Both the position numbers and the translations under genes were made by a program. Of a stretch of DNA of 64,000 nucleotides, positions 11,648 through 22,719 are shown in pieces (position 1 is the stretch's first letter; every line of letters begins with the position of its first letter). The stretch comes from Dermacentor variabilis (taxonomy: Eukaryota > Arthropoda > Arachnida > Ixodida > Ixodidae). The stretch covers positions 38,123,615 through 38,187,614 of the forward strand of contig NC_134573.1 in the NCBI RefSeq assembly GCF_050947875.1. Direction: 5' to 3'. The notes beneath the pieces are model-generated. The model saw only the letters and a program-made list of their open reading frames with translations, made no database searches and was not told the DNA's origin.

Positions 11648-13618
11648 GACAATCTTATGGGCATCATTACGTAGTGTGCAATAGAAGTCGGTGTTAACTC
11701 CTTTAGACAGGATGCCAGTAAGCTATCGCAGTATACGAAAGATCTGATCAAGAAACGCCAATGTATGAAAGCCTCTAAACCTTCAGCTAGAGTAGAACTG
11801 GCAGAACTTTTCATGTTAATCAACAAGCGTAAGACTGCTGACATAAGAAAGCATATATGGATGGAATTGAACATGCTCTCAGGAATGGAAGCAGCCTAAA
11901 AGCAGTGAAGAAACTAGGAATAGGCAAGAATCAGATGCATGCGTTAAGACACAAGGCCGGCAATATCATTACTAATATGGAGGTGATAGTTCAAGTAGCT
12001 CATGAGTTCTGTAGAGATTTGTACAGTTCAGTGGCACCCACGAAGATAATAGAAGAGAGAATATTCTAGAGGAATTTCACATCCCACAAGTAACGCCCGA
12101 AGAAGTAAAGAAAACCTTGGGAGCTATGCAAAGGGGGAAGGCAGCTGGGGAGGATCAGGTGACAGCATACTTCTTGAAGGATGGTGGGCAGATTGTTCGA
12201 AAGAAACTGGCCACCTTCTATACGCAATGCCTCATGACTTCGAGCGTAACGGAATCTTGGAAGAACGCTAACATAACCCTAATCCATAAGAAAGGAGACG
12301 CCAAAGATTTGAAAAATTAGAGGCCGATCAGCTTACTGTCCGTTGCCTACAAAGTATTTACTAAGGTAATCGCAAATTGAATTAGGAACACCTCAGACTT
12401 CTGGCAACCAAAGAACCAGGCAGGATTCCGTAAAGGCTACTCCCGAATAGACCCTATTCACACTATCAATCAGGTGGTAAAGAAATGTGCGGAATATAAC
12501 CAACGCTTATATATAACTTTCATTAATTACGAGAATGCGTTTGATACAGCCGAAACCTCAGCAGTCATGGAGGCATTACAGAATCAGGGTGTAGACGCGC
12601 CGTATGTAAAAATTCTGAAATATATTTATAGCGGCTCCACAGGCCCCCACCGTAGTTCTCTATAAAGAAACAAAATCCCAGTAAAGAAAGACGTCAGGCA
12701 GGGAAATACGATCTCTCTAATGCTATTCACAGCGTGTTTACAGGAGGTATTCAGAGACCTGGATTGGGAAGAATTGGGGATGAGAGGTAATGGAGAATAC
12801 CTTAGTAACTTGCGATTCGCTGATCATATTGCCTTGCTTAGTAACTCAGGGTACCAATTTCAATGCATGCTCACGGTACGTGGAGAGGCAACGCAGAAGG
12901 GTGGGTCTAAAAATTAGTCAGTAGACTACTAAAGTAATGTTTAACAGTCTTGGAAGAGAACAGCAGTTTACGATAGGTAGCGAGGCAATAGAAGTGGTAA
13001 AGGAATATATCTACTTAAGGCAGGTGGTGACCGCGGATCCGGATCATGAGTCTGAAATAATCGGAAGAATAAGAATGGGCTGGGGTGCGTTTGGCAGGCA
13101 TTCTCAGATCATGAACTGCAGGTTGCCATTATCCCTCAAAAGAAAAGTGCATAACAGCTGTGTCTTACCAGTACTCACGTACGGGGCAGAAACCTGGAGG
13201 CTTCCAAAAAGGGTTCTACTTAAATCGAGGAAGACGCAACGAGCTATGGAAAGAAGAATGATGTGTATAACGTTAAGGGATCAGAAAAGAGTAGATTGGG
13301 GGAGAGAACAAACGCGAGGTAATGACATCTTATTTGAAATCAAGATAAAGAAATGGGCATGGGCAGGATATGTAATGAGGCGGGAAGGTAACCGATGATC
13401 ATTAAGGCTTACGGACTGGATTCCAAGGGGTCGGAAGCGTAGCAGGGGGCGGCAGAAAGTTAGGTGGGCGGATGAGATTAAGAAGCTTACAGGGACAACA
13501 TGGCCACAATTAGTACGTAACCGGGGTAGTTGGAGAAGTGTGGGAGAGGCCTTTGTCCTGCAGTGGGCGTAACTAGGATGATGATTGTGATGATGATGAT
13601 CATTATTATTATTATTAG
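11648..13618 (+). mobile_element. RTE non-LTR retrotransposon nested in the endonuclease of another element
   Basis: This is a 5'-truncated RTE copy of about 2 kb. It starts in the endonuclease-RT linker (SYRSIRKI in one frame, YTKDLIKKRQCMK in another). It continues through the RT: MQRGKAAGEDQVTAYFLKDG at 12120, ITLIHKKGDAKDLKN at 12270, QAGFRKGYSRIDPIHTI at 12420 and FINYENAFDTAE at 12520 (motif A, with N for the usual D of D-x-x-K-AFD). RFADHIALLSNSG follows at 12815, where the second D of FADD is H. The C-terminal MGWGAFGRHSQIMNCRLPLS and LPVLTYGAETW lie at 13075-13195. Several stops and frameshifts are present. It ends in a GATGATGAT/ATTATTATT tail at 13577-13617, and the flanking 8-bp duplication defines both ends. 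Confidence 0.88.
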
Positions 13619-13626
13619 TTGTAGCC
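13619..13626 (+). repeat. Right target-site duplication of the RTE
   Basis: TTGTAGCC matches 11640-11647 exactly and directly follows the ATT-rich RTE tail. Confidence 0.82.
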
Positions 13627-14030
13627 CCAGATGCCGCAGGGAGCATCAAAGTCTCCGGCGACAACAACCACCTGCTTTGCTACATGCTTTTTTCAGGATT
13701 AGTTTGAATTTCCGTGCGTGGTCTTTGGGGCTGCTGTAAATGTTAATAACCAATGGGTTCTTGCCTTGCGGTTCCTAGGAATTATTTTGGTCGTGATATG
13801 TTCCAGAGTTCTACTGGGTAGGTTGAGGTCGTGTTGAATGTGGGTTAGCTTGCTATTTATAAGCGCAGCTGCCTCGTGACGAACACAGGTTTCTGCTATG
13901 GCGCTATATCCTGTGGCTGTAGGGTTAGCCCTGGTCATTTCCTGTCATGAGACTCTGTCTCATGACAGGAAATGAGAATTACATGTGGTGCATCACCTGT
14001 GACGCGAATATATTGCTGTAAGGGCGCATC
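13627..14030 (-). pseudogene. AP endonuclease of the I-like element, N-terminal half
   Basis: On the minus strand the readable pieces are APLQQYIRVTGDAPHVILIS (near 14000), then YSAIAETCVRHEAAALINSK, LTHIQHDLNLPSRTLEHITT and KIIPRNRKARTHWLLTFTAA (13938-13705). VVVVAGDFDAPCGIWGYN (13670-13617) carries the GDFxAP motif whose D binds the catalytic metal. The frame then runs into the RTE. A perfect 18-bp hairpin sits inside at 13936-13974, and stops lie at about 13975 and 13695. The first catalytic motif (WNCRG-like) is badly decayed near 14070. Confidence 0.78.
13936..13974. repeat. Perfect inverted repeat, 18-bp arms, 3-nt loop
   Basis: CATTTCCTGTCATGAGAC (13936-13953), TCT, then its exact reverse complement (13957-13974). 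It lies inside the endonuclease coding remnant of the I-like element and has no counterpart in the protein motif there. Confidence 0.9.
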
Positions 14031-14154
14031 TTTTGCGACCATCTCACCTACGGTTCCATAGCCAGATTCTAAAAGCTTGAGAGTGATCGGCCTTGTTGAA
14101 TGTGTGTATCGTCATGTGTTAAAGGTTGAACCTGACGTGGAGGAGTTGGGGCGA

Positions 14155-14526
14155 TCAGTTTGGTACCACTGTATTATGATAAGCCGGCATTTCAATTGGT
14201 GCGGTGTTCGTTTCCGTGGAGCGCACCCTTTGGTCTCGGTCAGCGACTGTGCCGTGGATGCGTTCCATTTGTTGTATTACTTTATTCTGCGCTTCCATGA
14301 GTGCGTTGAAGCTTCGAAGTAATATGTCTAATGTATGTGTATGATCTGTGCTCGCTTTGGCTGCCTTGGTGAGTTGTGTGGCCGAGCTCGTTTTCCTTTT
14401 AGCCGGGTTTGAATCTTTCTCGACTACCTGTATGTCCATTGTTTCAATTTCTGAGTTATTTTCTTTGGCTGGTGCGGCAAGGGAAGCTTGAAGTTGCTTA
14501 ATTTCATCCATGAGGTAAACGACCAA
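14155..14526 (-). pseudogene. ORF1 (gag-like) remnant of the I-like element
   Basis: A 123-residue minus-strand frame begins MVVYLMDEIKQLQASLAAPA. It continues with KENNSEIETMDIQVVEKDSN, a basic PAKRKTSSATQ and a long helical stretch (TLDILLRSFNALMEAQNKVI, QQMERIHGTVADRD). It is hydrophilic and coiled-coil-like, and sits directly upstream of the endonuclease on the same strand. This is the place and composition expected of ORF1, the RNA-binding protein of non-LTR elements. No zinc knuckle is visible, so it may be only part of the protein. It ends about 65 bp from where Gypsy gag resumes, so this I-like copy is probably close to full length at its 5' side. Confidence 0.55.
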
Positions 14527-14592
14527 TCACCTGAGTTCTAGTTTGTCGCATTCTAGTCTTCTGATTGTGTCAGAATGGTTATTGGCTCTGTA

Positions 14593-15290
14593 ACTCTGTA
14601 AATGCGCACTAGGCAATATCGCCGTGAAGTCGTCTCGCAGCAGTGCGCCATCCAAGGACTGGGTTCCGAAAACCTTCAAGAGACCATAAGAGTCATTGTG
14701 CGCAAAGAACTGCGCAAGATCTTGCCTTCGTCGCAGCCTCAAGTGATCTCGATCGCCGACATCGTCAAGGAAGAGATTCAGCGATCGCTTGGAGTTCCTG
14801 AGGTGTCACCACTATCACCGCCGCAGCTCCAACCGGAAGAGATAACTTACGCCGCCGTCGCCCGCCGCCAAGGTCCCACTCCGCGACCCTGTGACGTCGC
14901 AATTCCGTCGTCCACGAACGCCACCGCCAGCTCGCCCACCCGTCATCCAGCGAAACTACCCAAGGAAGACAGATGTGGGCCCCGCTCCGGACCACCGCCC
15001 GTTCTGTTACTACTGCGGACAAGAGAGTCATATCTACCGCCGATCCCATACCGGGAGATGGGACTGCAAGGGTTGGCCGTTAACGTGCCGCGACCACAGC
15101 TTCGCGAACAACGTCGCGATATCGCCGACTACCTCGCCGCCACTCAGTGAAGCCCTCAACGACCATACCGCTCGCCGTAACCAGGCTGCTACCTGTCGCT
15201 GCAGCGCCGACCATACACTGGCCCAGTGCGGGGCCGGTCTGCGTGCCCATATCCGGAAAACTAAAAGCAACAACCGATGGAGGTGCGCTT
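14593..15290 (+). pseudogene. Gypsy family A gag, 3' part with zinc knuckle
   Basis: Gag resumes with TL-stop-MRTRQYRREVV, the expected continuation of the residues at 8458. It continues with GLGSENLQETIRVIVRKELR, VISIADIVKEEIQRSLGVPE and EITYAAVARRQGPTPRP. A frame change leads to FCYYCGQESHIYRRSHT near 15000, a CCHC nucleic-acid-binding knuckle in which the last Cys is replaced. REMGLQGLAVNVPRPQLREQ and RRDIADYLAATQ then appear in the first frame. Both frames are needed to follow the protein, so it is broken. Confidence 0.85.
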
Positions 15291-15479
15291 GCTGTTTGGC
15301 GGACTGACGAATATCCTCCACCACCGTCGAAGACGTCGAAAAGTCTTTTTCGACGATGTTGCTATCCGACACGAGATGCTGCTATCCCGACAAAGCTTAG
15401 AATCGAAGAATACGCCGACAAGGGAAGGCCTGACGACGCCAGGTTCCAGCACACGTCAACACGACGCAGCCGTGATCCG

Positions 15480-15985
15480 ATGGTAAGGCTTAACTGCGAC
15501 GCAAGACAAAGAACAGCTGACCTCGGCGTGTTTCTCGATGGCTACGCAGTCAACGCCTTAGTGGGCACAGGACCCGATTACTCCGTCATGAATGGACCCC
15601 TTGCCACCCAATTGAAGAAACGTGAGACTGCATCGGAAGGCCCTCAAAAATGGACAACTGGGGGACAGCTGATCACACTAATTGGAATGTGCAAGGCAAG
15701 AATTACAGTTAGTGACCGTACCTAAACTGTTACCTTCGTTACCCTCCAACAGCGCTCAGGAGACGTAATTGTTGCCATGGACTTTCTGAACCAACACTAC
15801 ACAACGATCGACCTGAAGTTGAAGTCGATAACATTGTCGAATGATCCAGCGATACCTTCCGAGAGCTCTAGTAGTCAGCACGCCTTGACTGTGCTCGAAG
15901 GTCAAATGAGCAGCCAACCTCGCTCCAGCATTATTATTTCCGTCGGAGCAGAACCACCCTTAGACGTAGAAGACGTCATCTAGGG
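15480..15985 (+). pseudogene. Gypsy family A aspartic protease, active site lost
   Basis: The retroviral-type protease that matures Gag-Pol is recognisable as GVFLDGYAVNALVGTGPDYS near 15520. The catalytic D-T-G is replaced by G-T-G, which abolishes activity. It continues with GGQLITLIGMCKARITVSDR, a frame change near 15725, then AMDFLNQHYTTIDLKLKSIT (15775-15835), the usual C-terminal strand with MDFL. Confidence 0.82.
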
Positions 15986-16389
15986 CGACCAATGTCTAAT
16001 GCTCGACTGTGAAACTTGCATCGCAAGAGGGATCACTCCGCTGCACGAAGGGAAAGCGGAAGTCATCCACCACATCATCATCATCAAACACATCAACAAG
16101 GGCACGACCATCGCGTACATCGAGGAAATTTCGGAAACACGCAATGCATTGCCGTATCTAGCAAGACGAGCATAGTTCCCGAACGAGACATCTACATAAA
16201 TCCAACACTCCCCATGAGTAAGCAGCAACAGCTCAGATGTTTACCGACGATAAAAAGAGTGCTTTTCGACGTCATCGAGGATTCGACAAATACCAGTCGC
16301 AAAGCATTGCATAATAACCTAAGATGCGCTGGACCCCTCCGCCAGAGCCCTTACCGAGTGTCGACGCGAGAGCGTGAAGCTAGAAGACG

Positions 16390-17560
16390 ATAAGTCGACG
16401 AAATGCTACGTGACGACACCATCCAGCCGTCGAAAAGCCCATGGCCATCTCCTGTTGTCTTGGAGAAGAAAAAGGACGGAACTCCACATTTATGCGTACA
16501 TTATCGTCGACTGAACAAGATCACGGAGAAGGACATATACATTCTACCACGGATGGACGACGTATTTGATCGGTTCTGCAACGCTAAATAATTCTCGTCG
16601 ATTAATCTCAAGAGTGGCTACTGGCAAATGGAAGTCAACGAGAGGCACTGTGAAAAGACCGCCTTCATCAGGCCAGAGTTCAAGGCTATGCCACTCGAAC
16701 TGTGCTCGGCCCTTGGAACGTTCCAGCCATCATGGACATAGTGTAAGCAGGATTGAAGTGGCAGACATGTCCTGTTTTACTTGGATCATGTTGTCATCTT
16801 CGCCGAAAGTTTCGATGATCATCTTAAGCGGCTTTCGACAGTACTAGAGGCCATCAAGTCATCAGGGCTCACAGTGAAGCTGGCAAAGTGCTGCTTCGCT
16901 AACGATGAGCTGTTCCTGGGCCCCGCTATAAGCAAACCTGAAGTCCGCCCCGACTCGTAGAAGACAGCTGCCATCACAAAGTTCCAGCAGCCGATCGACA
17001 AGAAGGCAGTGCATAGATTCCTCTGCATGCGTGCCTACTACAGATGCTTTGTCAAAGAGTTTCCACGCATCGCTGAGCAGCTGACACGTCTAACTAAATG
17101 TGATGTCGAATTAAAGTGGGAAACTCCGCACGCCGACGCATTTCAAGAATTCAAACAACGCATTCAGTCGCCCTCGGTACTGGCGCACTTCGACTGGGAT
17201 CCCGCTACCGAAATCCACACTGACGCCAGCAGCCTAGGCTTCGGAGCCGTCCAACTGCGGAGGAAGGACGCCCTTGCGCGGGTGATAGCTTACGCTAGCC
17301 TGTCGATGTCAAAAGTATAAGGCAATTATTGTACGACCGAAAAAGAATGCCTCGCCATCATTTGGGCTACAGCGCAATTCCGCCCTTACCTATATGGCAG
17401 GCCATTAAAAGCCGTCAGTGACCATCAGGCGTTGTGTTGGCTAGCGAATTGAAAGGACCCTTCGGGAGGGTTGGCGCGGTGGAGCCTGAGACTCCAACAA
17501 TATGACATCACTGTAATCAACATATCTGGACATAAAAACCCTCTGATTCTGATTGCCTAT
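16390..17560 (+). pseudogene. Gypsy family A reverse transcriptase and RNase H
   Basis: The RT fingers read DTIQPSKSPWPSPVVLEKKK and HYRRLNKITEKDIYILPRMD (16410-16560), a stop, then INLKSGYWQMEV. The catalytic YLDD box reads YLDHVVIFAES near 16783, losing the second aspartate. The thumb and connection follow as RFLCMRAYYRCFVKEFPRIA (17023-17085) and [18 protein letters not shown] (17345-17395). RNase H starts FDWDPATEIHTDASSLGFGA (17185-17245), with its first D present, and ends SDHQALCWL. About seven stops or frameshifts are present. The 17028-17560 part is homologous to 57760-58138 on the minus strand. Confidence 0.85.
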
Positions 17561-17599
17561 CACGCGCTCCCATTGACTCGACACAGCAAGATGACGAGG

Positions 17600-18893
17600 A
17601 TGACAACACGTTCCTTGGAATAATAAGGGCGGAACACTTCGCAGAACATCAACAAGAAGATCTGGAGCTAAAAAGCCTTGTGGAGCATTTGGAAGTAAAC
17701 ACCGACGTTGCCCCTAGGACATTTAGGCGTGGATATACTTCGTTCCCGCTTGAAAACAATGTACTCGTAAGGAATTTCTCATTAGTCCGCGCCAACTACC
17801 TTGCTATTGTTCCCTCAGTGCTGCGTCCAAGAGTACTGCACGGCCTACTTGACTATCCGATCGTTGGACATCTCGGATTCTCCCGGACGCTATCGAGGAT
17901 GCAGGAAACGTAATACTGGCCGCGCCTGACTGCCGACGTCGCCCGTCACATCAATACATACCGAGGGTGTCAACGACGCAAGACACCACCAACAAGGACA
18001 GCAGGATTAGTGCAGCCGATCGAGCCTCCTTGCGGACAATTTTAGTAGATTGGGACAGACTTCTTGGGACCCTTTCCGACGTCAACATCTGGCAATAAGT
18101 GGACCGCGTGGTGACGATCTACCTCGCCCTCTTCACTGAAACGAAAGCTCTGCCGAAACGTAGCGCAGCCGAAGTGACGAAAATTTTTTTTCAATATCCT
18201 GCTGCGACATGGCGCCCCAGATAACCTCCACACCGACGGAGGAACGGCCTCTACAGTGGAGCTCACCCAAGACATTCTGCAATGCTATAAGACAAGTCAC
18301 AGGAGGACAACTACCTACTACCAGCGGACGAATGACTTTATAGAGCGCCTGGATAAGACGCTCGCCGATATGCTAGCAATGTATGTCGACGTTGAACACA
18401 AGACCTGGGATGCCGTCCTACCGTACGTAACATTCGCTTACAGCCCAGTGGTCCAAGAAACAACACAGATCACGCCGTTGAAGCTGCTTTACGTCAGGAA
18501 CACCGCAACGAGTCTCGACTCCATGCTGTCGCACGTCTTCGACATAGCGAATCTGGAAGTCGCCACTATATATCTGCAGCGCGCCGAAGAAGCGCGGCAG
18601 CCTGCCTGCGTGCGGATCAGAAAACAGCAGAGTGCTTACTGCGGACACTACAACCTTCGACGAAGCTACGTCAAGTACCATCCCTGCGACCGTGTTTGGA
18701 TTGGGGCCCCAATATGCCGACGTGGACTTGGCGAAAAGCTTTTACGCCACTATTTCTGACCTTACAAGATCATCCAACGAATTGGCGCACTCGACTATGA
18801 GGTCTTAGCAGACGGCATTTAGATATCACAGCGGTGCCGCACACAGCCTGAAATAGTTCACGTTGTGCGACTTCAGCCTTTCTACCAGCGTTA
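17600..18893 (+). pseudogene. Gypsy family A integrase
   Basis: The N-terminal zinc-finger region reads PRVLHGLLDYPIVGHLGFSR near 17830, then YWPRLTADVARHINTYRGCQ, where one of the two usual cysteines is missing. The catalytic core is split over several frames: AVYLALFTETKALP near 18118, then a long open piece from 18256 with TSHRRTTTYYQRTNDFIERL and DKTLADMLAMYVDVEHKTWD. In the latter, the catalytic E occurs as DFIERL. The C-terminal part reads YHPCDRVWIGAPICRRGLGE, KLLRHYF and IGALDYEVL, the chromatin-facing tail seen in Gypsy integrases. It is not functional. Confidence 0.82.
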
Positions 18894-19032
18894 ATGAGCT
18901 TTTGGACTTTGCGTAGCTGACCTTTGGACTTTCTCTTTTTGGATTGTGTTACTTTGGACTTTGTTTCTTTGATAAGTTTCCTCTTGTGTTTCGCTCTTCT
19001 ATTATATTTGTAGGATCGGAACTATGCGTTTT

Positions 19033-19042
19033 GAGAGAGGGG
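19033..19042 (+). promoter_or_regulatory. Polypurine tract of family A Gypsy
   Basis: GAGAGAGGGG ends three bases before the 3' LTR, the position at which plus-strand DNA synthesis is primed. Confidence 0.7.
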
Positions 19043-19045
19043 CAT

Positions 19046-19464
19046 TGACACGTGGACTTGTTTATCTTTTTCAGAGCGAGCGCTTTTCACCGTCTAACAA
19101 ATGTTATTGCTCAGAGCGGGATTCGCCTGCAGGTATCGGATGTTTCTGGAATGTTATCGATGGTTCTATCCACTCTCTGTTGTCACCAAACCTTGTGTAA
19201 TCTCATTGCATGTATGCGCGACGCGAATGATGTAGAACTTTCTGGAAGACACGCGGGCACCAGCTATTACTCTGGAACGTTCGATATCTCGCGTGTAAAA
19301 GCTGACGCGCTTGACTGATAGATAAGATTTCGACGACCGCCGAATGTGTTCGTCGCTATTGATGTGATTTCAGTGTAACTTGCTTTTGCGGGCACAAGCT
19401 CACCAAATAAAATGCTAGTTGCGCCATTCAGTTTTGCTTTCCTCACCGTCATGACCACTTCACA
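19046..19464 (+). repeat. 3' LTR of family A Gypsy
   Basis: It begins TGACACGTGGACTTG and ends CCACTTCACA. It is co-linear with 7363-7783 at roughly 85% identity in the first 230 bp by hand count. It is also related to the minus-strand LTR at 55455-55881. Confidence 0.88.
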
Positions 19465-21735
19465 ATAAGAGTATAACGTTAACCTAAAGCCATAAGTAAC
19501 TAAAATGAATTTACCTTCCCATGCCCGTCTGACATAACCAGCGCAATTTCTAAAAATATTTAATCGTTGCCTAGTTGAGCTGACCAAGGATAGATAAAGG
19601 GGACGCCTATTACATGCGTTGTATTAGTTATGAAGATAAGGAAAAAGTGGTATTCACTAATTATCTGCATAGCTCGTAATAAAGCCAGGGAATTGATATG
19701 GTGCTGAGGTGACGCAACTAGTAATAATTTTCGCTATCCTAGTGTCAGCAGCATCCGCCAATTGGACCGCGATCGAATCAGTGCATAATTTAAACTTATA
19801 AATAAGTATAATATTTAAAGTATTTGTTATGAATTTCTCGTTTGGAAAACAAGGGACCATGGCTATCAGAAGAGGGAAGGCGGTAACTACTAACTGCTGA
19901 ATTAAATTCCGGAGTTTTTTTATATTCTTACGTATTCTTCTATTTTCACTTGTTTAACTGCGACTCAAGGCAGTTAGGCTTAAATCTTGTAGGCGCGACA
20001 CCACAATGTGATTAGGTAACAATTATTCAGCGTCTGTCTGTTCACTGATCATACAGTTATCTATATAGAAGCGAAAGAATGCAAAGATATTATTGGAGTC
20101 CTCTCTCACCTTGAAGCCGTAACTAATTGGTGTCACAGAGTGCTCGTGGAATTAAACGCAGCGAATATAAATTTATGCCCGTGCGACGGATTCCTCGAAC
20201 CTTATTCTTGAGTGATACATGAACCGCAGTGCCATTAAGACATTATTGTGTGCGGCAAACATCAACATTGTTGCGGTACACCACATCCCCAGGAAGTGAA
20301 TGCCGAGCTACAGTGCGTCTTGAAAAAACATTCAAAATAATCAGACCTGCAAAGGTAGGGCCTAACTTTAAGTGGATGGACTTTACGGGAGGAAGCAAAA
20401 TGCCCGGCCTCCTGACGAGCATACTTACGTAATATGATGGAAAGCTGAACAAAACAGCTTAAGTTGTAACCTGCTTCGTCGCTCAAACAAAGAAATGACG
20501 CTAAGTTCTTGTTTCATTGCTGTTGCACTTAAGAAGTGGCTGGATCTAGCCCCAGGACGTAAGTTGTCAGGACGGATTGGATTATTCTAATGCTTTGACA
20601 TGCACACTTCAAGGCAGATCCCACGCAGGGCAAGCATACTCTAAAGCTGATAAATCCCACGTTTCGTACGCTGCATCTCATGTCCAGGAATTTTGGATAC
20701 ATTTCGTGGTACTTCACACCAGTGCAGAAGCGTAACTGAATGAGCAAAAAAATTATATTTCGAAATATCGGCCGAAGATCAACAAGTTTCAACTAAGTAC
20801 GCCAAGAGAGTAGCACCTTCTGAAAATATATGTTTTATGGCACTTAGTCGGGAATTTGGTGGTGCGTTAAAGCAGTGTTTTGGTCAGGTGTGGACGGTAA
20901 AGTCATATTCGCTTCAGGAGCAAATTCTTTTGCACCGTCCTGGCAGAGAGAAAATTAGGGCGCTTTTATTTTTACCTTCACTTCTTGTCGACTCGTGTAG
21001 ATGAGTGTAGTGCCGGGCAGAGGCTATGTGTCGTATGGCGCACTCGGCTCGCTGCGCGGTAAGTAGCCAATCACAGCAGACTGCTCGTTGCCTTCTTCAT
21101 CAACAGACAAAAAGCGTCTGACGTCGTACTTACTTGCGGCGTAATTTAGTGTTAGCGCTCACAACACCCAAGGCAGCGTCACATCAAGCCTTACTCGTAG
21201 TCGCTCGTCGTCGCCCCTTGCAGGAGCAATGATCACCGCCACACAGGCTGGTACAGCGGGCGGACGGTGCGGCAGACGAGCGTAGCACTCCCTACCTCAC
21301 GCTACCCTGACACTAAATGCCAACGTACAATTGTCGTTTCGTCTACGAATCTAGACAAAGTGCAGCCAAATACATTGCGAATGCATGGTGCACGAAGACG
21401 ACTTCGATGCGTGTAATGTTGCGCGGAGTCTGAAACAGTTCGCATCATCCGCGAGTAAAATAATTTTGTCTTCTCAGATTAGCTCACCTTCCTCTGTGAC
21501 ACATGGTAGCGCAAGCACTTGGCTAACATTTTTGCAGAGAATATTAATAAATATCGTCGCTATATTAGCGCTGAAAGTATCAGACAAAATGGCGGCATGC
21601 GTTTGCACAGCCAGCCTGTTTCTTAAACGTCCACTACCTACACTCATTGAAACCGCAGTGTGGAAATGTATTTTGCTAGAATATGAGCTTGGGCTTGTTG
21701 GTGTTCCATCCTAGTGTTAACAGCGCTGAGCAGCG
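19465..21735. other. Unassigned 2.3-kb stretch
   Basis: No protein, LTR, terminal repeat or tandem array was recognised. The longest open frames are under 110 codons and look random. It may be unique host DNA or an old element beyond recognition. Confidence 0.4.
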
Positions 21736-21739
21736 CTAA

Positions 21740-22290
21740 CAAATGAGCAAGAACCTGAAACTCGAGCGTGTCCATGGCGAGCAAGGTGGTGAGAAGCCAA
21801 AAATGAAAGAAAAGCGAAGGAATGTGGCCCTGCCATACGTGCACAACTTATCTCACCGCTTGAAAAAGATTGGGCGCAAAGCTAGAGTGAATGTTGTGCT
21901 TTCTGCCCCGGAAAAGTGAAAAGCCTCTGCCGACGCGTCAATGCAGAAGAGCCGATAAAGCAGCAAGGGTGCACGATAAATCACCAGAGCCGTTTTGTCG
22001 ATTGCACAGAAGCCGTGGTGTATTCAATGCCTTTGAAATGTGGAAAAAAGAGTATACGGGGCAAACTTCAATATGCACAAACGAAAGACTAAAGGAACAT
22101 AAACTTAGCGTCGAGCAGGCTAACAGGAATCTAGGTATCCATGTCAGGGATTGCTCCTCCAGAGCTTGCGCCGCAGAATTCAGATGCTGTGAAGGGCTGA
22201 AAAAACACAATGAAGAGCTCGTTCGAGCGATAATTGAGGCAGCCCAGGTTGCCAGACTTCTTGACTAATGTGTTAGCACGCAGTCCTACT
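21740..22290 (+). pseudogene. Penelope-like element, C-terminal GIY-YIG endonuclease fragment
   Basis: Penelope-like elements pair an RT with a GIY-YIG nuclease. Only the end of the protein remains. From 21740 one frame reads KNLKLERVHGEQGGEKPKMK, then RRNVALPYVHNLSHRLKKIG and RKARVNVVLSAPEK, the usual linker before the nuclease. After frame changes, EYTGQTSICTNERLKEHKLS (22055-22115) represents the GIY-YIG core. Its YIG is changed to YTG. GIHVRDCSSRACAAEFRCC and RAIIEAAQVARLLD complete it; here the conserved E of the VEA-like helix is kept. The sequence after 22290 up to about 22520 has the look of Penelope 3' UTR. It is a different subfamily from the element at 39.4-42.6 kb. Confidence 0.78.
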
Positions 22291-22719
22291 TACTAACAAA
22301 AATGAACTTGAGATTTGCACATACAGCCACTATCTTGAGTGCAAAAAATTAATAAAGAATAAGAAGTGCGCGTTTCACATGATGTGCAATCACGTGACTG
22401 CAACACGTGTGGGCAATGGTATAAGGAGCCGTGTTTCTTTCAAATAAATGTTGTTGAAAGTCAGCGCTCCCTGTGTCGTCTTCTCGTCTCGTGCCCTGTC
22501 TACGTTTTGCGGTGTTAACATCAGTGTGGAAAGTGTAGTTTTCATGCTACACTACAGCTTTCAAAAATGGCTGCTTCCTGCACTGACTACACTCGTGTAG
22601 CTAGTGCAAGCAAACAATAGCCCTACGGATTTGAACAAGCGCGAAATTTCAAGCGTAAGGCTATTTATTATAGCTGGCACTGGAACCGTGATTCTAGAAG
22701 GAGTATCATTTAGTCTGTT

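Larger units (their letters stand above)
8459..14590 (-). mobile_element. I-like non-LTR retrotransposon inserted in Gypsy gag
   Basis: Read on the minus strand this element carries, in order, an ORF1 remnant, AP endonuclease, RT and RNase H, and ends near 8459. An AATAAAG runs into a short tail (CCATTTATCCATTCATC) directly against the gag codons. The RNase H domain places it with the I/LOA/R1-type lineages that keep one; the exact clade needs a phylogeny. An RTE copy sits inside the endonuclease (11648-13618). Without that the element is about 4.1 kb. All ORFs are broken. I could not define a target duplication at its ends: a few gag codons appear to be missing or altered between 8458 and 14593. 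Confidence 0.82.
7363..19464 (+). mobile_element. Gypsy LTR retrotransposon, family A, with nested insertions
   Basis: Two direct LTRs of about 420 bp bound gag, protease, RT, RNase H and integrase remains in the canonical Gypsy order, all on the plus strand. A minus-strand I-like element occupies about 8459-14590, so the Gypsy itself is about 6 kb. The first 230 bp of the two LTRs differ at about 36 positions by my hand count (roughly 15%). Since both LTRs are identical at insertion, this marks an old copy. Four bases before the 5' LTR read ATAT and four after the 3' LTR read ATAA, possibly a decayed 4-bp target duplication. A purine tract precedes the 3' LTR. Every ORF has stops or frameshifts, and catalytic residues of protease and RT are mutated. 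Confidence 0.88.
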
